Position numbers and translations under genes: made by a program. The notes below the pieces were generated by a model. It did no database searches and was not told the origin of the DNA. It saw only the letters and a program-made list of their open reading frames with translations. A stretch of 64,000 nucleotides of DNA from CAWFFV01 sp963814985. GTDB lineage: Bacteria > Chloroflexota > Ktedonobacteria > Ktedonobacterales > Ktedonobacteraceae. This document shows, in pieces, positions 57,467-64,000 of this stretch. The stretch covers positions 124,001 to 188,000 of the forward strand of contig CAWFFV010000002.1 in NCBI GenBank assembly GCA_963814985.1, given 5' to 3'. Each line of letters opens with the position of its first letter. The first letter of the stretch is position 1.

Positions 57467-59077
57467 TCAAGCACGTTCCAATAATGCATCATGTTTGGTA
57501 TCGTAAGGCATAATACGGCCCTCTGGCATCAACAACATGGTGTTGGGCTTCAGGTGACGCACAAACTCAATGTCATGGGTGACAGTAACGATGGTGCCAT
57601 TGTAGTTGCCTAATGCTTCGCCGATGATGTTGCGCGAGATCACATCAAGGTGGGTTGTTGGCTCATCGAGCACCAGCAGATTTGGCCCATCCAGGACCAT
57701 TTTTGCCAATGCCAGCCGCGTCTTCTCACCACCGCTGAGGGTGCCTACCTTCTGATACACACGGTCACCGCTAAACAGGAAACGGCCCAGTATCCCTCGA
57801 ACGCGCCTGGTGTCTTCTGGCCGTACTTCGGTAGCCTCATCGAGAACAGTATTGTCATAGTCCAGTCCCTCATTTTCCTGAGCATAGTAACCCAGGTGTA
57901 CGCGGTCGCCCATGAGGACATCACCCTTATTAAGCGGTGTTATGCCAAGGAGCGTGCGCAAGAGCGTTGTTTTACCTGCGCCGTTGAGTCCGACAATGAC
58001 CAGACGTTGTCTCCGTTCGACTTGAAAGCTGATATTGCGAAAGATTTCCTTGCTACCATAGCTTTTTGTCAGATCTTCTGCCATTATGACCAGTTGTCCA
58101 CTTGGTTGACGTACCGGAAAATCGATCTTGATCCGTCGACTGGTCTGTGGCAATTGAGGTTGACTTGTCTGCAAAGTGGCAATGCGTTTGTCTACGGCGA
58201 CACGCTGACTTACACGTGTGGCACCATAGCCACGCAATTTCTCCGAGGTTTTACGTAATCGCGCAATTTCACGTTCTTGCTGCTGTTTTGTACGTTCCAT
58301 TAAGGCCAGGGCGTCACCCGTCACTGTCAGATAGTTCGAGTAAGAGCCACGATACTCCTCAAGTTTGTGGGTAAACTCATTCAGACGCAACACTTTATTG
58401 ATGCTACGATCAAGCAGGTCAAGATCATGTGAGATGATCAGAAGTGCTCCGTTATAGCTCTCCAGGAATTCCATCAGCCAGCCTGTGGCCTCCACATCCA
58501 GAAAGTTTGTGGGTTCGTCGAGGAGCAGTAGCTCAGGTGATTGAAAGAGGAGACGTACCAGGGCAAGCTTGGTCTTTTGCCCACCACTGAGGGTGCTAAC
58601 AGAGCGATCCAGCGTTACTCCTCCGATATTAAGCCCTGCAATCAGTTGTTCGCTGCGTGCATCGGCCTCGTAGTATCCCAGACGCTCCAGCGTATCCTGA
58701 GCCTGTGCAAAGTGCTCTAAGAGTGTCTCAAGGTTCCCTTCGTTGGCAGACTCGGCAATCTGAATAGCAAGATTTTCATACATACGGATAGCTGCATTCA
58801 GACCTGTACTACTAAAAATGAAGTCACGTACCGTGCTGCCAGCCGCGACAGGTGTTTCATGCGCCACATCCTGGGAGAGGTAGCCGTAATGGCGTGGTAA
58901 CATTACCGTGCCACCATCAACCTCTTGCAGACCTGCAACGATCTTGAGCAATGAACTTTTCCCAGCGCCATTCACGCCAATCAGCCCAGCTTTTTCTCCA
59001 GGGGCCACTGTGAATGAGACATCGTCCAATACAAGACGTGGACCATAGGAGAGACGAAGATGATTAACTTGTAACAT
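57467..59077 (-). CDS. ABC-F family ATPase
   Basis: The product has 536 residues from ATG 59077 (AAGGAA upstream). Two ABC cassettes lie in one chain: Walker A GVNGAGKSSL and GLNGAGKTTL, signatures LSGGQKTKLAL and LSGGEKTRLAL, Walker B LLLLDEPTNFLD and LLVLDEPTTHLD. They are joined by the positively charged P-site linker (LMERTKQQQEREIARL). There are no membrane helices. ABC-F proteins act on ribosomes as translation factors or antibiotic-resistance factors. The group cannot be set by eye; a Uup/EttA or resistance-type role is open. It faces baeRF, another putative ribosome factor, across a shared terminator. The frame is intact. Confidence 0.92.
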   Translation of the reverse strand: MLQVNHLRLSYGPRLVLDDVSFTVAPGEKAGLIGVNGAGKSSLLKIVAGLQEVDGGTVMLPRHYGYLSQDVAHETPVAAGSTVRDFIFSSTGLNAAIRMYENLAIQIAESANEGNLETLLEHFAQAQDTLERLGYYEADARSEQLIAGLNIGGVTLDRSVSTLSGGQKTKLALVRLLFQSPELLLLDEPTNFLDVEATGWLMEFLESYNGALLIISHDLDLLDRSINKVLRLNEFTHKLEEYRGSYSNYLTVTGDALALMERTKQQQEREIARLRKTSEKLRGYGATRVSQRVAVDKRIATLQTSQPQLPQTSRRIKIDFPVRQPSGQLVIMAEDLTKSYGSKEIFRNISFQVERRQRLVIVGLNGAGKTTLLRTLLGITPLNKGDVLMGDRVHLGYYAQENEGLDYDNTVLDEATEVRPEDTRRVRGILGRFLFSGDRVYQKVGTLSGGEKTRLALAKMVLDGPNLLVLDEPTTHLDVISRNIIGEALGNYNGTIVTVTHDIEFVRHLKPNTMLLMPEGRIMPYDTKHDALLERA

Positions 59078-59584
59078 ATTATGATATTTCCTTCAAGTGC
59101 TTCCTGTATATATTCGATCATTAATAGTGTTATATGTGCGCTGGATGTGGCAGGAAGCACATGACATTGCAAAACCAGTAGCAACAGAGGATTGATGCCC
59201 AGCGACATATGTTCTGGGGAATATGTGACGGGAGAAGGAACATTGTTTCCCTATTTTGGTGATGTGGTTGTCAACTCATACTGTTCAAAATAGACCATTT
59301 CATCCAGGGATGTCAAGCTTTTAGGCGGCCCAATGTTTATACCCATATGGGCTATTCACTACCCCCTAAAGTACCTCTCCTACACAAGAATTCTTTTCGT
59401 CTCGTTAATATATAGCAATATGAATACTTACACACTTAGAATACAGGTAAGTGCAATCTATGTATTGCATGTATTTATTTAACGGAACGGTTTCACTAAT
59501 CAAGCGAAGAAGGTACAATGCTCGGGTCTTTCTGTCGATTCTAATGAAGACCTGCAAGTACTCATTAGCAAAGGAATATCTCCA
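59078..59584. other. Intergenic region between divergent ABC-F and cellulase genes
   Basis: This 507-bp AT-rich gap holds promoters for both genes. TTAATATATAG at 59405-59415 and other TATA-like spots are possible -10 boxes. I see no repeat of the palindrome family, no RNA gene and no coding frame with a ribosome site. Confidence 0.4.
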
Positions 59585-62410
59585 ATGTCGTCACATCGAA
59601 GAACTATAGTATCAAGTATCTTTATGCTGGGCATTGTCGCAGCAGGTCTGATATGGGCGAGTCCTACCTTCTTTAGTACTCCCAAGCAGGCCCATGCAGC
59701 ATCAAGCTTGCCATATAATGCAACAGCCAACGGCCCCTACACAGTCAAAGGGAATACGATCGTTGGTGCAAATGGGAAACAGTATATTTTCCACGGTATT
59801 GGGCGCGATGGTCTGGAGTACAACTGTTCCGGCGAAGGTCCTCTGGATCAACAGCATCTGGCCTATATGGGTTCAGGTACCAATACGGCAACCGAGACCT
59901 ACTGGGGCGCAAATACGGTACGCCTTCCCCTTTCAGAGGGCTTCTGGCTGAACGGTGCTCCAGGCTATCCCTGTACTGCTACCCAATATCAGGCACTCGT
60001 CAAACAGACTGTTGACAATTTGACAGCACTTAAACTAAATGTAATCATTGATTTGCAATGGACCGATGCGGGTGGACAATCGGGACAGGGTGGAGGAGCA
60101 TGGGCAATGCCTGATGCTGACAGTGTGCTCTTCTGGCAACAAATCGCTCCGATTTACAAAACCTACTCCAATGTGCTATTTGAACTCTATAACGAGCCAC
60201 ATCCTGGAGGGGGCTGGTCTTGCTGGGCAGTAGCTTGCACAATAACTAATGATAGTGGCTCTTCGGAAGATTGTCAGTGCACAAAGACCCTGACCTATCA
60301 AAGTGTGGGTATGCAGGCTCTGGTGAACGCTGTACGTAATACTGGGGCAAATAATCTGGTTCTGGTAGCTGGTAGAAGCTGGGGCTATGATCTGACTGAA
60401 GTCGGCACGATAGCGATCACGGGAGGCAATGTTGTCTACGACACTCATCCCTATCCCTATGCTGGCAAACTTGCGGCGGATTGGGATAGCTCTTTCGGCA
60501 ACATTAGTCTGAAATATCCTGTCATTTCTGCTGAAAGTGGCCAGTATGACTGTAAGTCGGACTACGTTAGCCAGTTATATGACTACTTTGACGCTCATCA
60601 GATTAGCTGGGTTGCCTGGGCCTGGGTTGCTAATGGTGATCCCTGCGGCTACCCACAAGCCGTCACTGATTACCAGGGCACGCCATCGACCAGCATGGGT
60701 CAGTATATTTATCAACGTCTACATAGCTATGCTTATCCCTATAACAATATCGGAACTAGCGACGACGCCAATCCTGGGAGTGCGAGCTACGATTCCTTTG
60801 GGTACAGCTACTCTGCACAAGCCTTGCAAGTTGCCGGGATCACACCAAACAATCCAGTAACCTTTAACAATGCGACTTTCATCTGGCCCAGTTCCCCTTC
60901 AGGTGTAGCTAATAACCACATTGCGCAGGGCCAGATTATTCCGGTCACTCCTGTGAATGGTGCTCAAACTCTGGCCTTCCTGGGTTCTGCCACCAATGGC
61001 AATACCAGTGGAACAGCGACCATTACCTATACCGATGGTAGTACACAGAACTTTACGCTGGGCATGAGCGATTGGACGCTCGGTGGCGGAAAAGCTTCAA
61101 CGGCCTTCGGAAATGCTGTTGTGGCAAGTATGCCTTACCGCAATGGGGTCAGTGGTAAGCAGAACATCCAGTCCTTCATCTTCTATGCTGGCGTGCCATT
61201 GCTCTCAGGCAAGACTATATCCAGTGTGACATTGCCTTCTACGGTAACGGGTGGACTGCTCCACATCTTTGCCGTTGGTACTTCTACCTCTGCTTTCTCT
61301 TCAGCATACAACAACACTGGAGCCAGCGACGACACCAATACTTCATTGGCTAACTACGACTACGGCGGATACAGCTACTCTGCACAAGCCTTACACGCAG
61401 CCGGGATCACGCCAGGCAACACGGTGACCTTTAACAATGCAACGTTTACCTGGCCCGGTGCCCTTTCTGGCGTAGCTAATAACTATATTGTGCAGGGACA
61501 AATCGTTCCGGTCACCCCTGTGAATGGTGCTCAAACTCTGGCCTTCCTGGGTTCTGCTACCAATGGCAATACCAGTGGAACAGCGACCATTACCTATACC
61601 GATGGCAGCACACAAACCTTTACACTGGGCATGAGTGATTGGACGCTCGGTGGCGGAAAAGCTTCAACAGCCTTCGGAAATGCTGTTGTGGCAAGTATGT
61701 CTTACCGCAATGGGGTCAGCGGTAAGCAGAACGTCCATTCCTTCATCTTCTATGCTGGCGTGCCATTGCTCTCAGGCAAGACTATATCCAGTGTGACATT
61801 GCCTTCTACGGTAACGGGTGGACTGCTCCACATCTTTGCCGTTGCTACTTCTGCCTCTGCTTTCTCTTCAGCATACAACAACACTGGGACCAGTAACGAC
61901 ACCAATACTTCAGCGGCTAACTACGACCACGGCGGGTACAGCTACTCTGCACAAGCCTTACAAGCTGCCGGGATCACAACCGGAGGGTCCGTTGTCGTTA
62001 ATGGTGTAACCTTTGCCTGGCCCAACTCCATTACTGGTACGCCCAATAACTACATAGCCCAGGGACAAGTCATTCAGGTCACCCCTGTGATCGGAGCCAC
62101 CACTCTGGCATTCCTTGGTTCCTCAACAAATGGTGGTGCAAGCGGAACGGCGACCATTACTTATACTGATGGCAGCACGCAGACTTTTACGTTGGGACTC
62201 ACCGACTGGGCTGCTACTTCTCTTTCGTTCGGCAACAGTGTGGCAGTTACAATGCCCTATCGCAATGGAAGCACGGGCAAACAAACTCTTAAAGTCAACA
62301 TATTCTATACTGGAGTAACGTTGCAAGCAGGTAAGACAGTACAAAGCGTGACACTACCGACAACGGTAACAGGTGGACAACTCCATGTCTTGAGCACTGG
62401 AACCAAATAG
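59585..62410 (+). CDS. Secreted GH5-type cellulase with three C-terminal repeat modules
   Basis: The product has 941 residues from ATG 59585 (AAAGGA upstream). A Sec signal peptide ends near ...KQAHA (residue 38). The GH5 catalytic domain (~45-385) shows NTVRLPLSEGFWL, the DLQWTD strand, acid/base Glu in YNEPHPGGGW, YDTHPYPYAG and the nucleophile Glu in ISAESGQYDC, followed by WVAWAWVANGDPCG. It should hydrolyse beta-1,4-glucan such as cellulose outside the cell. Three beta-rich modules of 189 residues each follow (motifs GYSYSAQAL, FLGSATNG, ITYTDGSTQ, SVTLPSTVTGGLLHIFA), like modules appended to many actinobacterial glycosidases and probably for carbohydrate binding. The long frame is fully intact. 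Confidence 0.92.
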   Translation: MSSHRRTIVSSIFMLGIVAAGLIWASPTFFSTPKQAHAASSLPYNATANGPYTVKGNTIVGANGKQYIFHGIGRDGLEYNCSGEGPLDQQHLAYMGSGTNTATETYWGANTVRLPLSEGFWLNGAPGYPCTATQYQALVKQTVDNLTALKLNVIIDLQWTDAGGQSGQGGGAWAMPDADSVLFWQQIAPIYKTYSNVLFELYNEPHPGGGWSCWAVACTITNDSGSSEDCQCTKTLTYQSVGMQALVNAVRNTGANNLVLVAGRSWGYDLTEVGTIAITGGNVVYDTHPYPYAGKLAADWDSSFGNISLKYPVISAESGQYDCKSDYVSQLYDYFDAHQISWVAWAWVANGDPCGYPQAVTDYQGTPSTSMGQYIYQRLHSYAYPYNNIGTSDDANPGSASYDSFGYSYSAQALQVAGITPNNPVTFNNATFIWPSSPSGVANNHIAQGQIIPVTPVNGAQTLAFLGSATNGNTSGTATITYTDGSTQNFTLGMSDWTLGGGKASTAFGNAVVASMPYRNGVSGKQNIQSFIFYAGVPLLSGKTISSVTLPSTVTGGLLHIFAVGTSTSAFSSAYNNTGASDDTNTSLANYDYGGYSYSAQALHAAGITPGNTVTFNNATFTWPGALSGVANNYIVQGQIVPVTPVNGAQTLAFLGSATNGNTSGTATITYTDGSTQTFTLGMSDWTLGGGKASTAFGNAVVASMSYRNGVSGKQNVHSFIFYAGVPLLSGKTISSVTLPSTVTGGLLHIFAVATSASAFSSAYNNTGTSNDTNTSAANYDHGGYSYSAQALQAAGITTGGSVVVNGVTFAWPNSITGTPNNYIAQGQVIQVTPVIGATTLAFLGSSTNGGASGTATITYTDGSTQTFTLGLTDWAATSLSFGNSVAVTMPYRNGSTGKQTLKVNIFYTGVTLQAGKTVQSVTLPTTVTGGQLHVLSTGTK
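60740..62410 (+). repeat. 567-bp tandem repeat, three copies, inside the cellulase gene
   Basis: Units start at 60740, 61307 and 61874, exactly 567 bp apart. Units 1 and 2 are nearly identical over long DNA stretches, for example from the GTGAATGGTGCTCAAACTCT segment on; unit 3 (537 bp to the stop) is more diverged. Confidence 0.9.
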
Positions 62411-62454
62411 TCCATTCAAGTAGGCAATTTGAACCATTGCCAAGAAACCTCGAA

Positions 62455-62489
62455 GGGGAGAATGCAGAGATTGTGCATTCTCCCCTTTT
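62455..62489 (+). terminator. Rho-independent terminator of the cellulase gene
   Basis: A perfect 12-bp stem (62455-62466 with 62474-62485) with a 7-nt loop is followed by TTTT. Confidence 0.88.
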
Positions 62490-62590
62490 ATGTGTGGTTT
62501 TGTTGCCTGTGGAGGAGATTGCGACGCAATCTCCTCCACAGGCAACAAAACCACACATAAAACAACCTGCGAAGCGCCTTCGGCGCTTCG
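62486..62590. repeat. Long perfect palindrome, dispersed hairpin family (copy 7) with accessory hairpin
   Basis: Arms 62486-62523 and 62525-62562 pair perfectly over 38 bp around a single A (ATTGCG-A-CGCAAT). The accessory hairpin CGAAGCGCC-TTC-GGCGCTTCG follows at 62570-62590, matching the CCTGCGAAGCGCC remnant after the copy at 2266. Its left arm overlaps the T-run of the cellulase terminator. The arm sequence is a diverged version of copy 1 (ATGTGTGGTTTTGTTG against TTGTGTGGTTTTTGTTG). Confidence 0.85.
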
Positions 62591-62638
62591 GAACAGAATG
62601 CTCTTGAAATATTCTTCGTCCAAAGAGAACATTCCCAT

Positions 62639-62878
62639 CTATGATTGCCTTGCTTCCGGTATGTTCTTCACCACCTGATTATAGGTTTCGCATATCATCT
62701 CAGTTGCCTGTTCCTCTCCGACCAGGGGCTTGAGTTTCTGGTAGCACCTGTCCATGCTCTTATATCTTGCATTGATCGTGTGATGAGAAGCAACAGCAGC
62801 CAATTGCATCATGTTCTGTAGAGCCTGACATTCTCTTTCTATTTGCGCTCTCAATTGAGCTATTTCACTTCCCGACAT
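62639..62878 (-). CDS. Small helical protein of unknown function
   Basis: The product has 79 residues from ATG 62878; AAAGGATG lies upstream at a somewhat long distance. It is helical throughout, with coiled-coil-like heptads (IAQLRAQIERECQALQNMM, YQKLKPLVGEEQATEMICETYNQVV in pieces) and no membrane segment. The pattern resembles small conserved proteins of Ktedonobacteria, but no family name comes to mind. It converges on the cellulase gene, with the palindrome in between. Confidence 0.65.
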   Translation of the reverse strand: MSGSEIAQLRAQIERECQALQNMMQLAAVASHHTINARYKSMDRCYQKLKPLVGEEQATEMICETYNQVVKNIPEARQS

Positions 62879-63214
62879 TAATATTTCATCCTTTCTTTTG
62901 CACCTTCTGTGTCACATACAAGAAAAATGATGACAACCAGAACATCATTATCGGTCTACGGTCAGGTAAGAGCCATACTCAATACTGCCACGCGATGACA
63001 CAATCCTTCCCGCTTCCCTCATCTAATGTACCTTGTTTCCCCTTAACGTAGAATGGCGTTAACCCGACTCTTTTTCAACCATTATCCGACCACTACCCGA
63101 CCATTAAGAAAGGTGATACTCTACCAGAGCGGAGACAGATATGGTAATATCTGTTCAGGTCTATCGCAATTGCTTCGCTGAAGGGTGGTCAGCTAAAAGG
63201 AAAGATAAAAATGG
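62879..63214. other. Intergenic region between divergent genes
   Basis: This 336-bp gap has the triple 11-bp repeat at 63078-63110 as its only clear structure. Promoters for both divergent genes must lie here. Confidence 0.4.
63078..63110 (+). repeat. Three 11-bp direct repeats upstream of the XRE-TPR gene
   Basis: ACCATTATCCG, ACCACTACCCG and ACCATTAAGAA follow head to tail (consensus ACCAYTAYCCG, the third partial). They lie ~105 bp ahead of the HTH gene, on one helix face each turn, fitting cooperative binding by that regulator. Confidence 0.65.
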
Positions 63215-64000
63215 ATGGCGGAGAAGAAACCGAACGCGATTTTCCGTCGTGAACGACAGTTGCGGGGATGGTCTCAACAGAAAGTTGCAAGGCTGCTAGG
63301 AACAAGCGAAGATGCTGTCAGTCGGTGGGAGCGTGGAGAGAGGAAGCGCAGGTCCTTTCTTCCAGGAAAAGTTTTGTATTCTCTATGGAAAATCCGCTGA
63401 AGAACTTGGGTTTATTCAACTTTATCTAAACCCATCACTAGCTAGCATTACCTTAGCGACAGATACAAACCAAGTAATAAATGAGAAACTAGACGAAGCT
63501 GAAAGCATTATCAATCTCGCCTGGGAAACGTGGTTTGCCTCAAGACCAAAACAGGCTACAAGAGAAACAACAAAACTGCTGCTCAACCTAGAGAGAATGA
63601 TCTACACACCATTAGCTACTGTACATGTACTTCGTACGAAAGAGCTTGTTATTCGGTGTCATGGACTACTTGGCGCAATTTATCTTGATGCGTTACAAAA
63701 TGACTCTGCCCTTTACCATTACATCCAGGCGCACAAGTTTGCAGAAGAAATCCATGACACCAATTTAACTGTTACTTACTTTGCTCTCATAGGAGATGTG
63801 TTACGACAACAAAACGACAAAACAACCGCCATTAGTTGCATGGAAAATGCCAGGGATCAGGCAGCTAATGCTAACCAAGCAACATTAGGACATATTCTCC
63901 AACTTCTTGCCTACGCCTACGGTGACATCGGTAATGAAACTGCCTTTGAGCAAACAATTTCAGAAGCAACGGACCTTCTTTCCTTTACAGGTGAGGGGAG
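63215..64000 (+). pseudogene. XRE-type HTH regulator with TPR-like repeats (frame disrupted, 3' end outside window)
   Basis: ATG 63215 with AAAGGA upstream opens an XRE helix-turn-helix (FRRERQLRGWSQQKVARLL, TSEDAVSRWERGERK). Near 63350 the frame slips; the next frame continues with GPFFQEKFCILYGKSAEELGF, split as FFQEKFCILYG and KSAEELGF, then about 200 residues of TPR-like helices (LLGAIYLDALQNDSALYHYIQ, YFALIGDVLRQQNDKTTAI and so on) to the window edge. XRE-TPR proteins of this kind often respond to peptides or act as cytosolic sensors in actinobacteria and Chloroflexota. The C-terminal output, if any, lies outside the window. Confidence 0.75.

Overview
The window looks like a chromosomal segment of a Ktedonobacteria-type Chloroflexota bacterium. 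This rests on the general character of the 16S gene at 33220-34706, on several protein types I associate with that class (a DUF6062-like protein, a DUF2851 protein, a baeRF protein, a zinc-ribbon/Pro-rich membrane protein pair, cellulase C-terminal modules), on moderate GC and on strong AGGAGG-type ribosome sites. The genus cannot be fixed by eye. I see no prophage, integrase, transposase or CRISPR array.

Layout. 1-3.8 kb: start of a GAF-domain sensor and two tandem zinc-ribbon/proline-rich membrane proteins, then a 263-bp MITE-like palindrome. 3.8-7 kb: an alpha/beta-hydrolase fused to an acyl-CoA ligase, and a His-rich membrane protein. 7.2-11.8 kb: a redox operon made of an FAD oxidoreductase with a C-terminal FHA domain, a large ferredoxin/cyclic-nucleotide-binding protein and a bis-heme cytochrome b-like subunit. 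11.9-17.7 kb: DnaJ/zinc-ribbon protein, DUF6062-like protein, a tetR-snoaL-membrane operon with a consensus promoter, a secreted serine protease and a lipoprotein. 17.7-30.9 kb: gltB, a Ser/Thr kinase, an APC permease, ppc, a DDAH-like hydrolase and a methyltransferase. 31-35.2 kb: tRNA-Pro, an ECF sigma/anti-sigma pair, then an rRNA operon with 16S, tRNA-Ile, tRNA-Ala and 5S but no 23S. 35.7-42.9 kb: a heavily interrupted glycan cluster (GH113-like hydrolase, GT2-GT39 fusion, GtrA, Dpm1-like GT2). 42.9-54.5 kb: coaX, ImmA/IrrE peptidase with a UvrD-type helicase, a DUF2851-rluB-cmk-plsC operon, a GlsB protein and acetoacetyl-CoA synthetase. 54.6-64 kb: a small membrane protein, DoxX, baeRF, an ABC-F protein, a cellulase with three 189-residue repeats, and a truncated XRE-TPR regulator.

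Two themes run through the window. First, at least eight long, near-perfect intergenic hairpins (51-85 bp in most copies) share a GTTGCG-N-CGCAAC-like centre or common flanking motifs while their arm sequences differ. They look like a dispersed palindrome family, often placed at gene ends. Second, about seventeen genes are broken by small indels, most repairable by one base in a short homopolymer, and the 16S gene also lacks one base in a length-conserved segment. That pattern points to sequencing indels rather than gene decay. The entries typed 'pseudogene' here mean only that the frame is disrupted as read.
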